Positions 15,889 to 24,161 of a DNA stretch of 64,000 nucleotides are shown in pieces. A program made the translations under genes and the position numbers. Source of the stretch: Halobacteriovorax marinus SJ (GTDB taxonomy: Bacteria > Bdellovibrionota > Bacteriovoracia > Bacteriovoracales > Bacteriovoracaceae); NCBI RefSeq assembly GCF_000210915.2, contig NC_016620.1, positions 2,356,001 to 2,420,000 on the forward strand, read 5' to 3'. The notes under the pieces were generated by a model. It ran no database searches, was not told the DNA's origin, and was given only the letters and a program-made list of their open reading frames with translations. The number at the start of each line of letters is the position of its first letter. Positions within the stretch are counted from its first letter, which is position 1.

Positions 15889-18392
15889 ATTCTAACTCCT
15901 TCGAGAAAGAGGCTATCTCCTTCCTTTGGCATATTAAAAGTCTTTTCAAAGACACGACCATCACAATCATCACAAATAACTTTTAAAGTATACTTTCCAG
16001 GCTTAATTCCTCCTGAATAAAAGTATCCATCTTTATCAGCATGTATTCTCTTTAATATTTTTCCATTCGACACAAGATTAGCAGTAATCTTCTTTCTTTT
16101 ATTCCCATCGATGAAATCAATCTCTCCTTCTATATCACCCTCGATCTGTAGTGGAAACTCAACGCTCGCCGTTTTGCCTACCCTTCCCCAAACTCTCTTC
16201 CCTAAAGTCTTAGGCCTTAAATATATATTTTGTATATTTGTTAAACTTATTTTTATGTCGGTAGGACTAAAGGGCTGAACAAAACTAAAGAAGGCATAAC
16301 CTGTATGATTGGTGCTCTCTCTTTCATTTCCAGATAAGCGATAGAATTCTACATCTCGAATAAGCTCTTCATTATCATTTCTAATGCCATCACCATTTAA
16401 GTCATGAAAGGCAGATGCCTTTATATTTGAGTACTCTGTAGTTCTCTTATTATATAAATTGATTCCAGTGTCCTCATCATAAACAAGTCCATATGAGAGA
16501 TTAACTCCTGCTCCATAATCACCTTTATTCCCTACATCTAGACTTACCCCAGCAAAGAAGTTCCTAAATCTTCTATCAGCTCTAAATCTTAGATTAGTTG
16601 TACTTTGCTCATAGGCATAAACCAATGCAGATGAGTAACTATTCTTCTTTCTATTTGAGAATGTATAACTAAGCTCACTATCCCTCAGTCCTTCTTTTCC
16701 CCATCTATTTTTAAATTTAAATGAAGATTTACCAAAGTTATATCTAGTGAAGATTTCATTGGTAAAAATTGTATTTTCAACGCTCATAGAATTTGAAATA
16801 TAGAAATTTCGAATTGAAAGTGAGATGCGATTTAGAAAATCTGTATAGTTATCATCAATTCCAATTTTCTTCTTATAACTTATTCTATTAAATGTTTGTA
16901 AATTTTTAATAAATCTTAAAGGTAGTAAGAAGTTTGCATTCCACGAATAATCCACAGGGTTGGAATGACCTAGAATGCTAGATTTAACTCCACTATTATT
17001 GATATAGGACAAGTTTGTATTAACACCGAGAGTATTAAATTTAAGCGCTGTTTCTATGGCCCTATTCTCGCCATCATTGATATAATTTAGATCCAACAAA
17101 GTACTATTTAAAAATGTATTGAGCGATCCACCAAAATAATTAGTAGTAACTCCAGTTGTATATTCGTAGGATTTTACAGTATTGAGTTCAAACTGAACTC
17201 TCTTAAATAAGTTCTTTGAGAGACTTAAGCTATAATTCTCTTTATCATTCTCATCAAAACCATAAGCTCCTGCTACATTTACTAATTTGTCTGCTTCAAT
17301 AAATGCGTCAGTTATATTAAGATTTTTACTTTCATACCTTCTCTCACCTTTTGGTCCATAGAAGATAAATTTAAATCTATTCATGCCATAATACAGATCA
17401 ACACCATTAAACTCATAGCGCTGCTTCTCTGCTGTTCCAAGCTCCCTTGCGATGAGAATATCATTTTGATAGAGCTCAACTTCCCAGTCTTTTTCTAAAG
17501 GTCCGGAGAAATCTTCCTTTGTAAAATTTGATGCCTTATAAAGAGAGCGATTTGAGAAATAAATCCCTGTAAGTTTTTGTCCTCCTCCTACTAAGTTCGT
17601 AGTAGGAAGATTGAAGTTCACTACTTTAACTTCACTTAAACCAACATCACCAAATATTCTATTTCTATAATCATTTCTCTCAAGACTTAGCCAAAACGAC
17701 TCCTGCTTCCTATCTACTCCTCTATAATCAGTATAGAGCTCAGACTTTAGAAATTCTGCAGAAAGTGATGTCTCATGCCTTATGGCCCCTCTAGAATCTC
17801 CCGATTGAGATCTATAAATATCTCCCGAAATATCTTGATCAAAATTGAATCCATCAATCCAGTCTCGCTCATTTTTCTCTACCGGGAAGATCGCTCTACG
17901 CTTGGCCTTACCTATTTTTCTCTCACTCCTCTTCTCTTTTTCCTCTGGTGGAAATAGACTGTGATACTCTAGTGTCATTGAAGAGCTAAGTGAGTCGATT
18001 TTTATTTTAATATCTATTAATTTTTCAACTACGGGAGTACTAAGCAGAAGGTAGTCCTCTAGAGGGATAAAGTCATTACACTCAAACTTTTCTTTTCTAT
18101 TTTTTAAATAAAGAACGCATTCATTTAGATCAATTTTGTAAACATTACTTTTTTTAAAAATGAATCCCTGAATTACTCTCTCATTCTTATTGTACTTATA
18201 ATTTGCACCAATAGAATCAAATAAATCCTCCAGCGGAATATACCACTTATTGGATTTACTATATGTAATAAGACCTTCATCCAAGATAAAATTACTTTTA
18301 GACTTAATGAGCATAATTCTTTCATAGTTATACCACTCTTCACTAGCGTGAGTTTGCATAATTGAGAATATGATCAATAAGAATAGTTTCAC
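15885..18392 (-). CDS. non-canonical outer-membrane usher-like protein
   Basis: An 835-residue secreted protein. After a signal peptide, residues 20-140 contain a beta-rich module with WYIPLEDLFDSIGA and FIPLEDYLLL, recalling copper-amine-oxidase-like N-terminal modules. The middle 450 residues alternate short amphipathic strands with YGMNRFKFIFYGPKGE, as in fimbrial usher barrels. AFHDLNGDGIRNDNEE near 670 begins an SdrD-B-like Ig fold, and the last 80 residues form another carboxypeptidase-regulatory-like Ig fold (GYFYSGGIKPGKYTLKV). Such plug and C-terminal Ig folds are usual in ushers. Ushers form the pore through which chaperone-bound subunits polymerise. The GTG start lies two bases after the chaperone stop, so translation is coupled. 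Confidence 0.78.
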   Translation of the reverse strand: MKLFLLIIFSIMQTHASEEWYNYERIMLIKSKSNFILDEGLITYSKSNKWYIPLEDLFDSIGANYKYNKNERVIQGFIFKKSNVYKIDLNECVLYLKNRKEKFECNDFIPLEDYLLLSTPVVEKLIDIKIKIDSLSSSMTLEYHSLFPPEEKEKRSERKIGKAKRRAIFPVEKNERDWIDGFNFDQDISGDIYRSQSGDSRGAIRHETSLSAEFLKSELYTDYRGVDRKQESFWLSLERNDYRNRIFGDVGLSEVKVVNFNLPTTNLVGGGQKLTGIYFSNRSLYKASNFTKEDFSGPLEKDWEVELYQNDILIARELGTAEKQRYEFNGVDLYYGMNRFKFIFYGPKGERRYESKNLNITDAFIEADKLVNVAGAYGFDENDKENYSLSLSKNLFKRVQFELNTVKSYEYTTGVTTNYFGGSLNTFLNSTLLDLNYINDGENRAIETALKFNTLGVNTNLSYINNSGVKSSILGHSNPVDYSWNANFLLPLRFIKNLQTFNRISYKKKIGIDDNYTDFLNRISLSIRNFYISNSMSVENTIFTNEIFTRYNFGKSSFKFKNRWGKEGLRDSELSYTFSNRKKNSYSSALVYAYEQSTTNLRFRADRRFRNFFAGVSLDVGNKGDYGAGVNLSYGLVYDEDTGINLYNKRTTEYSNIKASAFHDLNGDGIRNDNEELIRDVEFYRLSGNERESTNHTGYAFFSFVQPFSPTDIKISLTNIQNIYLRPKTLGKRVWGRVGKTASVEFPLQIEGDIEGEIDFIDGNKRKKITANLVSNGKILKRIHADKDGYFYSGGIKPGKYTLKVICDDCDGRVFEKTFNMPKEGDSLFLEGVRI

Positions 18393-18394
18393 TT

Positions 18395-19174
18395 TCAGAG
18401 TTTAAAGCTATCTTTTGCTACAGGTTGTTTGGCAAATTCATTTTCGTAGAATCGTATTTCATAGACTCCACTCCTCTCCTTAAAATCTTCCATTTTAAAA
18501 GTGAATCGTCTCTCTGGAATATATGAACTGACTCCATTTACAATGGCGACCATCTCTTCTTTTTTATCGCCAACTCTAAAGACTTTAAAAGTTCCAAAGG
18601 GAAAGATTGCTCCCTCTTTTTTCATAACGACATTAAAGTAATTTCCATCTTTATTTTTAGAGATTGAAAAATTCTTTAAATCAACTTTTCCATCAACATT
18701 TCCATGGGTATAAATAATTGGAACATTGATCGCAATTCTTGCATCAATCTTCATCATAACTAGATTGTCTCTCCCACTACCGCTCTCATCTTCTTTCTTG
18801 ATAGGTTCAAATCTAATGTGGGCCCTATAATCTCCCGTGGAGAGACTCGCAGTCTTTCTAACCATAAAGCGCACTACTTGCTCGTCATTTGGCGCTAAAG
18901 TAATCCTACGAGGAGAGAACCTTAAGAATTCAATAATCGAGTGCCCACTTGACCCCGGATCTTCAACCTTCATCATTTGCCCATCAAATGATTGTTTGTA
19001 ATAAACTGCGCTCAATTTATAGGTTGTTTTAAAAGTGGATTTATTTCGAATTGTTACAGTTGCAACCTTTGTTCTAGTCGATAATTTAATCTTTGTTGGA
19101 AACACCTGTAGACTAGCTCGGGAATGCATAGAGAGCAGAAATAATCCGGTTAGCCATAAAAATCTTAACTTCAT
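18395..19174 (-). CDS. periplasmic pilus-assembly chaperone
   Basis: About 259 residues with a signal peptide (LRFLWLTGLFLLSMHSRA). The N-terminal domain has the PapD-like pattern LQVFPTKIKLS, VTIRNKS, FLRFSPRRITLAPNDEQVVRF and GDYRAHIRFEPI; a second beta domain follows. The basic SPRR region is where PapD-type chaperones hold the subunit C-terminus. The role is to cap DUF4402 subunits by donor-strand complementation and bring them to the usher. The ATG at 19174 was chosen because GGAG lies six bases upstream; the GTG four codons earlier lacks a site. It precedes the usher and follows the major subunit across a terminator. Confidence 0.85.
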   Translation of the reverse strand: MKLRFLWLTGLFLLSMHSRASLQVFPTKIKLSTRTKVATVTIRNKSTFKTTYKLSAVYYKQSFDGQMMKVEDPGSSGHSIIEFLRFSPRRITLAPNDEQVVRFMVRKTASLSTGDYRAHIRFEPIKKEDESGSGRDNLVMMKIDARIAINVPIIYTHGNVDGKVDLKNFSISKNKDGNYFNVVMKKEGAIFPFGTFKVFRVGDKKEEMVAIVNGVSSYIPERRFTFKMEDFKERSGVYEIRFYENEFAKQPVAKDSFKL

Positions 19175-19242
19175 TAACTTCTCCACTTTTTCAAGTACTT
19201 ACACATGATTATCCGTAAAAATTGGCTCAAATGTAAGGGGGA

Positions 19243-19272
19243 AATAAAAAACCCCTCACTAGTAGTGAGGGG
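19243..19272 (-). terminator. intrinsic terminator after the major pilin gene
   Basis: CCCCTCACTA (19252-19261) and TAGTGAGGGG (19263-19272) form a perfect ten-base inverted repeat. On the minus strand a T-run (19251 downward) follows directly. It lies between the major subunit gene and the chaperone gene of the same strand. Partial read-through would give abundant subunit message and little chaperone-usher message. Confidence 0.8.
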
Positions 19273-19301
19273 CATAAATAACTTCTATTTTTCTGTAAAT
19301 C

Positions 19302-19799
19302 TTAGTAAACAACGTCTACTGTGAAGTTTGCAGAGTAGTTACCTGCAACTTGAGTTGCACTAAGAGCGTCTCTTGTTGCACCTACATTTAGTGTCTGTGC
19401 CCCAGAACCGTCTAGAAGTCCATTGGCCCCTGCCGCTGGAGTAGAAACAAATGAATTTACTCCAATTTGCTCATCCGCTGTAGCACCTGCACCAGTAATC
19501 ATAGTAACAGTAGCATCGGCCGGAAGAGTGATTGTATAAGCTGTATTGGCCTGTCCTGTTACAGCAAACTCAGCAGCTGTACCATCACCAGGAGCCACTG
19601 TTGAAGCTGCATCACCTTGTACAGATGAACCAAAATCTAGGTCAGAGACCTGAGCAATATTAATGGCCGCTGTTACTACAGCAAGAGCTTGAGCTGTGTC
19701 TGAAGCGGCCTTAGTCACGTCTACTGACATAAGTCCAATAGTTGATAATCCTAGAACACAAGCTGCTGTAGAAAATTTCTTCATCGTCTTTTTCATCAT
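19302..19799 (-). CDS. DUF4402 protein, likely major pilin subunit
   Basis: A 165-residue secreted protein: signal peptide ending near KAASDTAQA, then a DUF4402 domain with SDLDFGSSVQGD, YTITLPADATV, TPAAGANGLLDGSG, LNVGATRDAL and a final GNYSANFTVDVVY. The mature part is rich in Ala, Thr and Gly, as major fimbrial subunits are. The alternating hydrophobic C-terminal strand fits donor-strand exchange. GGGGG just before the ATG is a strong ribosome-binding site. A terminator downstream and a stable leader hairpin upstream suggest high expression. Role as the shaft subunit is inferred from context and composition. Confidence 0.87.
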   Translation of the reverse strand: MMKKTMKKFSTAACVLGLSTIGLMSVDVTKAASDTAQALAVVTAAINIAQVSDLDFGSSVQGDAASTVAPGDGTAAEFAVTGQANTAYTITLPADATVTMITGAGATADEQIGVNSFVSTPAAGANGLLDGSGAQTLNVGATRDALSATQVAGNYSANFTVDVVY

Positions 19800-19818
19800 T
19801 CCCCCTAATTTAGAATGG

Positions 19819-19864
19819 TTAATTTTCTTAATTTCGATACAACTCTATCGGTTAAGAAAATTAA
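19819..19864 (-). promoter_or_regulatory. leader stem-loop and sigma-28-like promoter of the major pilin gene
   Basis: TTAATTTTCTTAA (19819-19831) is repeated inverted as TTAAGAAAATTAA (19852-19864); CGATA/TATCG inside can extend the stem. On the minus strand the segment ACCGATAG lies 11 bases after TCAAGAGT, which resembles the flagellar sigma-28 pattern TAAAGTTT-N11-GCCGATAA (5/8 and 6/8 matches). If this is the promoter, transcription would start within the repeat, so the hairpin would be an operator rather than a full RNA leader. If transcription starts upstream, it becomes an mRNA-stabilising leader. The two readings exclude each other. Confidence 0.4.
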
Positions 19865-19957
19865 CTCTTGAGCAATTTTAACATCTTGAGGGATTATTCT
19901 TTAAGAATCTTTAGGAATCAAGTAGTTGTAAACCTATAAATAATATTTAACTACTTA

Positions 19958-20374
19958 CTAGCTGGCCTTGGAACAAACATAGAGAGTGAGCTGTTTCATG
20001 GTCGTTTTACTATATGGTTTATTGATGAAGAGAATTTTATCAGTTGGTCCAAAGATCTCTAAATAGTCCTCCCAACTATATTGTTGAAAGGCCGTGCAAA
20101 CGATAAATTCAGTCTGAGGATACTCTTCTCTAATATGTTTAATAGTTTGAATACCATCCATACCAGGGGGCATTCTAATATCCATTATGACAAGAGAGTA
20201 TGGCTCTTTATTGCGATAAGATTCCCTCACCTTCAACACACCAACTTCACCTTGAAAGCAGTGATCAAGTTTAAATTGCATTCCAAAATTTTTTGCGTTC
20301 ATGGTTTCAATGATCTTCTTGTAGAGTTCATGCATTTCTTCAGAATCATCTACCATTAAAATTCTATGTTCCAT
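19958..20374 (-). CDS. single-domain response regulator
   Basis: A 138-residue receiver domain without output module. Asp pair at 9-10 in MVDDSEE, predicted phospho-acceptor Asp65 in LVIMDIRMPPGMDG, Thr in VCTAFQQYSW and Lys in FINKPYS. The PPGMDG loop is one residue longer than usual. It lies 158 bases upstream of the major pilin gene on the same strand, so a link to pilus control is possible but unproven. No kinase is adjacent. Confidence 0.93.
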   Translation of the reverse strand: MEHRILMVDDSEEMHELYKKIIETMNAKNFGMQFKLDHCFQGEVGVLKVRESYRNKEPYSLVIMDIRMPPGMDGIQTIKHIREEYPQTEFIVCTAFQQYSWEDYLEIFGPTDKILFINKPYSKTTMKQLTLYVCSKAS

Positions 20375-20451
20375 TATTTAATTGTCGCTTAAATTTAGTT
20401 ATAATTCCTCTAAATTTAATATAAAAATAATGAAAGTTTAGGAATTCTAGT

Positions 20452-21300
20452 ATGATAAAGATCGCCATTTTAACTTGTAATGAAATAGATCCTCTCGCCT
20501 GTAACGATGATCATCAAATTATTCCTTACTTACAAGACCAAGGAATTGAGGCAGTTGTTAAGGTTTGGAATAGCCCCAATGAAAATTGGCAAGATTTCGA
20601 CTTTCTCATTATTCGATCAACATGGGATTACTGTGAAAATATCAGTGAATTTAATAAATTCATTAAGAGTGATGAAATAAAGAATAAGATTTTTAACTCT
20701 CCAGATATTGTTTTAAATAATTATAATAAGTCCTATCTCTTAGAATTAGAGAAAAACCATTTTGAAATTATTCCAACGACAATTTCCCCTCTAGATGAGA
20801 GTGTGATCAAGAGTTCATTTGAAAAGTTTAATACGACGAAGCTAATTGCCAAGCCATTAGTTGGCGCAGGAGCCTCAGGAATTACCGTACTCGAAGAAGG
20901 AAGTTTATCTATTCCTAAATCTGAGCAAGAAATGATGATTCAACCCTTTCAAGAGAGTATTGTAAGTGATGGTGAAGTCTCACTTATTTTCTTTAACTCT
21001 AGATTTTCTCATGGAATTTTAAAGCTTCCTAAGGAAGGAGACTTTCGTTCTCAAGAGGAATTCGGGTCCAAGATAGTAAGTTTCACTCCCGATAAAGAAC
21101 TTGAAGACTATGCTAGAGAAGCACTACTCTCTATGACTAAGGAGAGCCTTTATGCAAGAGTTGATCTCTTAAAAAATAGTGAAGGACACTGGCGATTAAT
21201 TGGTGAAATAGAACTTATAGAACCGGCCCTATACTTAAGTTTTGACCAACAATCTCCAGAGAGATTTGCCAAAGCTATCTCCAAGAGAGTTAAAGGGTAA
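20452..21300 (+). CDS. RimK/glutathione-synthetase-type ATP-grasp protein
   Basis: A 282-residue protein. The N-terminal Rossmann-like part contains DFLIIRSTWDYCEN, a motif seen in ATP-grasp proteins of the glutathione synthetase/RimK and cycloserine-ligase (DcsG) type. LIAKPLVGAGASGITVL forms the glycine-rich ATP-binding strand and LYARVDLLKNSEGHWRLIGEIELIEPALY the metal-binding end. It probably ligates an amino acid or small amine to a carboxylate; the substrate is unknown. AGGA lies eight bases before the ATG. It overlaps the NlpC/P60-like gene tail to tail by 11 bases. Confidence 0.85.
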   Translation: MIKIAILTCNEIDPLACNDDHQIIPYLQDQGIEAVVKVWNSPNENWQDFDFLIIRSTWDYCENISEFNKFIKSDEIKNKIFNSPDIVLNNYNKSYLLELEKNHFEIIPTTISPLDESVIKSSFEKFNTTKLIAKPLVGAGASGITVLEEGSLSIPKSEQEMMIQPFQESIVSDGEVSLIFFNSRFSHGILKLPKEGDFRSQEEFGSKIVSFTPDKELEDYAREALLSMTKESLYARVDLLKNSEGHWRLIGEIELIEPALYLSFDQQSPERFAKAISKRVKG

Positions 21301-21838
21301 TAGCAATTATTTGAGTGCGCTTGATTTTGTCGATCTTATCGCTCCAGCGCACTCCTTGAATTTCATCATTAGAATTTACCTGCAAGAAAATATCCCCCTC
21401 GCCAACTCCACTTTGCTCCCTAGTATCACAAGCATGAGGAGTCTTTGTGCAATCAAATACTCTCACTCTTCGAAGACTCTTCTTTGTACTCATTTCAAGA
21501 TCAATGACTATCGCCATATGACCAGTGTCACCACTTTTTGGAACACTATCTTTTCTCCAGCAAAGAATATCTCCCACTTCAAGCTTGGAGTAATGACTTT
21601 TGAATTCAAAGTGATTCCTTACATAATCGTAGAACTCATAACTTTTAAAATACTTCGCCTCACCAACGATATCTTTATATAACTTTGGTCTTTCAATTGA
21701 GAGTAGTGACGAGAAGAAAGATGCGCAGTCGCAATGGTAGTCACCAGAGTAGGAATAAAATAGACCACCTCTTTTAAATGAAGTGGTCTTAAGACTAGTT
21801 TTAATTTTAAATATAGAATCTAAAAGAGAATGGATCAT
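21290..21838 (-). CDS. NlpC/P60-like cysteine hydrolase
   Basis: A 182-residue protein with the papain-like layout of NlpC/P60 and CHAP amidases: DCASFFSSLL carries the probable catalytic Cys, EVGDILCWRK forms the following strand, and TGHMAIVIDL carries the His. These enzymes usually cleave peptidoglycan stem peptides or other amides. No signal peptide is seen, so a cytoplasmic role such as recycling or toxin-like action is possible. The start codon touches the stop of the nitroreductase gene (one shared base), so both are probably translated from one message. Confidence 0.75.
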   Translation of the reverse strand: MIHSLLDSIFKIKTSLKTTSFKRGGLFYSYSGDYHCDCASFFSSLLSIERPKLYKDIVGEAKYFKSYEFYDYVRNHFEFKSHYSKLEVGDILCWRKDSVPKSGDTGHMAIVIDLEMSTKKSLRRVRVFDCTKTPHACDTREQSGVGEGDIFLQVNSNDEIQGVRWSDKIDKIKRTQIIAITL

Positions 21839-22608
21839 TATTCTAAAATTTTAATAAACTTCTTTCTATCAAAACGAATTTGCTCTCCATAAATTCCTTT
21901 CTCTGATCTCTTTCCTATACTGATAACCATCACAAAGTGAGCACCACTTCCTAGATGTAGTAGATCCTTAATTCGCTTAGAATCTGCTCCCTCCATTGGA
22001 CAAGAGTCATACCCTAGGGCCCTAGCGGCCAACATAATATTTTCACAGGCCAGAGCTGTAGACTTTGAGGCCCAAGTAATCATCTGAGCATTTGAAACAG
22101 GCTCTCTTGGAACAACCTTCTTAAGTCCCGTAATAAAAACAGCAAGTCTTTTAATAAGCCCAAAGAGACCAAAAGGACCTTGCGAATAAGCTAGTGGAAC
22201 TAATTTCTCGTAATAATTCTTAGCGGCATCTGGGACACCTTCAGCGCTATTGAAAATCTCTAACATTTGCTTAGCATTCTCTCTCCATGTATCTGTTCGA
22301 GCAATACACACAATGAGCTCAGGCGCTGTAGCAGCAGCAGGTTGAGAAAGGCAGGCCGAAACGAGTTCTTTTTTCTTCGTTTCATTCTTTACCCAGTAAA
22401 ACTCCCAAGGTTGAAGATTTGAAGAGTTTGGTGCAAGAAGAGCAGCATCTAAAATTTTTTGCATATCTTCTTCTTTAACTGGATCATCTTTAAAGACGCG
22501 CACACTTCTTCTGCTTCTTAAAACTTTAAAGAATTCTTCGCTAATTATCTCTTGGGCCTCTTCTCTGTAGCCTGTATCCTTTACCTCTGAAAATATATCA
22601 TTTCCCAT
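21838..22608 (-). CDS. nitroreductase-family flavoprotein
   Basis: A 256-residue FMN-dependent oxidoreductase. The N-terminal RSRRSVRVFKDDPV and LLAPNSSNLQPWEFYWV bind FMN phosphate and are family hallmarks; AARALGYDSCPMEG and GAHFVMVISIGKRSEKG complete the fold. Such enzymes reduce nitroaromatics, quinones or enones with NAD(P)H. Substrate is unknown. AGGA precedes the ATG. It forms a two-gene unit with the downstream NlpC/P60-like gene. Confidence 0.93.
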   Translation of the reverse strand: MGNDIFSEVKDTGYREEAQEIISEEFFKVLRSRRSVRVFKDDPVKEEDMQKILDAALLAPNSSNLQPWEFYWVKNETKKKELVSACLSQPAAATAPELIVCIARTDTWRENAKQMLEIFNSAEGVPDAAKNYYEKLVPLAYSQGPFGLFGLIKRLAVFITGLKKVVPREPVSNAQMITWASKSTALACENIMLAARALGYDSCPMEGADSKRIKDLLHLGSGAHFVMVISIGKRSEKGIYGEQIRFDRKKFIKILE

Positions 22609-22653
22609 TATTTTTCCTTTTCTTTGAACTCTCTTCTATATAGAGTAAGTTTT

Positions 22654-23007
22654 ATGAAAATATTATTTATTTCACTATTTATTTTATTTGGAACATCCAT
22701 CCAAGCAAAAGATAAGTTTCTTTGTAGCGCCCTTACCCTCTACAAATATAGATCATTAGTGCCTAAAACGGAATTCGATAAGGTTAAACATTGCACTTAT
22801 TCTTGTATTATGGCCAAGAAGTGTGGAGCATTAGAGTCTTGGTCAGTTGGAATTGCAAAAGAAATTGCTGACTTACTCGGCATGGGAACTCCAGATCTAG
22901 AGGATATTGCTGCCAATAAATTAGGAATAAGGCTCTCTAAGAAAATTGATCACATCAATGAATGCCTCCCCTCTTGTCGGGAGTTATACGATAACGGTTA
23001 TCTATGA
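22654..23007 (+). CDS. small secreted Cys-rich protein
   Basis: From the ATG at 22654 the product is 117 residues with a signal peptide (ILFISLFILFGTSIQA). The mature part carries six cysteines in KHCTYSCIMAKKCG, CLPSC and an early LCSA, and a GIAKEIADLLGMG, DIAANKLGIRLS stretch. Similar K-H-C and D-x-x-A-N-x-x-G patterns occur in small secreted proteins and in tails of some polymorphic toxins; no function is known to me. The stop overlaps the MFS transporter ATG (ATGA), so they are coupled. Confidence 0.75.
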   Translation: MKILFISLFILFGTSIQAKDKFLCSALTLYKYRSLVPKTEFDKVKHCTYSCIMAKKCGALESWSVGIAKEIADLLGMGTPDLEDIAANKLGIRLSKKIDHINECLPSCRELYDNGYL

Positions 23008-24161
23008 ATTGGAGACTCATTTCCCTGGCCTACTTAAGCCTCTTTGCACTCTCCCTTCTAGATAATGGTAGATCTCCAACCTATAATGCAATTCTAAAGG
23101 ATTTAAGTCTAGGCCCTGCTAAGGGTTCTTATATATTCTCTATCGCAAGCTTCATAAGCCTCATAGTGAACCTCACGGCCATTAAGTGGCTCCCCAAGCT
23201 AGGTCCTGTCGTCTCAACTAGAATTGCTCTCTCTCTAATGGGAGTGAGCGGATTATCTATGTACTTTACAGGAGTCTGGGTCAGCTATACTTTTCTCATT
23301 ATAAGCTCTATTTTTCTTGGACTAGGTCTCGCTATCTGTACAATAACCATGAATGTCCTAGTCATAAATGGTGCAACACTTAGTGCCCGTAAGAGACTCT
23401 TCTCAGGACTTCATGCCATCTACGGATTCTCATCACTGTTGGCACCTTTTATTCTAAGCTTTCTTATTAAACTGGGTGGAGACTGGAAGGGATACTTTCT
23501 CTTAAGTGGTCTCATCGCTTTCTTTGTCATTATTCTCACCTCTAAAACAAAGACACTTCCTCCTAAGAGTGAGGAAGAAGTGAAATCCAATCAAGATGTT
23601 GCACTTAAGTATAGAGTTGTCTTTGGACTACAACTCGGTTCTTATGTTGCAAGTGAAATCGCCCTTTCAACAAGGCTTCCCTACTACCTCAATCATACGC
23701 AGGGAATAGATGAAGTAAGTGCAGGCTATTACCTCAGCCTCTTCTTTCTTGCTCTATGTGCGGGAAGATTACTTTTTTCATTGAAGAACTTTAATTTTAA
23801 GAATGAACATCTCATTGCTTTTTCTCATATCACAACTCTTATTTCATTCTTTCTAGGTTACTTTATTCATCCTCTCTTTCTCTCACTCTGTGGACTAACT
23901 ATGTCTTATGCATTTCCTATGGCCATGGACTACTTAGTAGAGGTCTTTCAAAGAAAGAGTGACTATATGATTACTTCTGTAATGACATGGATTGGAGTGA
24001 TGCTAGCGCTGATGCACTTTCTCTTTGGTCAAATTAATGAAGTCTTTGGAGCTAAGATAGCGCTACTAATATGCCCGGCCCTTACAATTACTTCTCTTAT
24101 GTCTCTCATTATTTTTAATCTACAAAAAAGGAAGCTTAATGAAAGTAGTGGCCATTTCTGA
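23004..24161 (+). CDS. MFS transporter
   Basis: A 385-residue integral membrane protein with about 12 hydrophobic helices and a charged central loop (KTKTLPPKSEEEVKSNQD near 190). DNGRSP in the first helix and the LPYYLNHTQGIDEVSAGYYLSLFFLALCAGR repeat region fit the major facilitator superfamily, nearest in style to sugar/fucose-type permeases. The substrate cannot be told. It overlaps the upstream Cys-rich gene by four bases and the downstream phosphoesterase by 23 bases, so the three form an operon. Confidence 0.88.
   Translation: MNWRLISLAYLSLFALSLLDNGRSPTYNAILKDLSLGPAKGSYIFSIASFISLIVNLTAIKWLPKLGPVVSTRIALSLMGVSGLSMYFTGVWVSYTFLIISSIFLGLGLAICTITMNVLVINGATLSARKRLFSGLHAIYGFSSLLAPFILSFLIKLGGDWKGYFLLSGLIAFFVIILTSKTKTLPPKSEEEVKSNQDVALKYRVVFGLQLGSYVASEIALSTRLPYYLNHTQGIDEVSAGYYLSLFFLALCAGRLLFSLKNFNFKNEHLIAFSHITTLISFFLGYFIHPLFLSLCGLTMSYAFPMAMDYLVEVFQRKSDYMITSVMTWIGVMLALMHFLFGQINEVFGAKIALLICPALTITSLMSLIIFNLQKRKLNESSGHF

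Noticed and set aside
20452-21300. Cycloserine ligase DcsG or glutathione synthetase
   Set aside because: The ATP-grasp fold and the RSTWDY motif fit several related enzymes, and no pathway neighbours support one.
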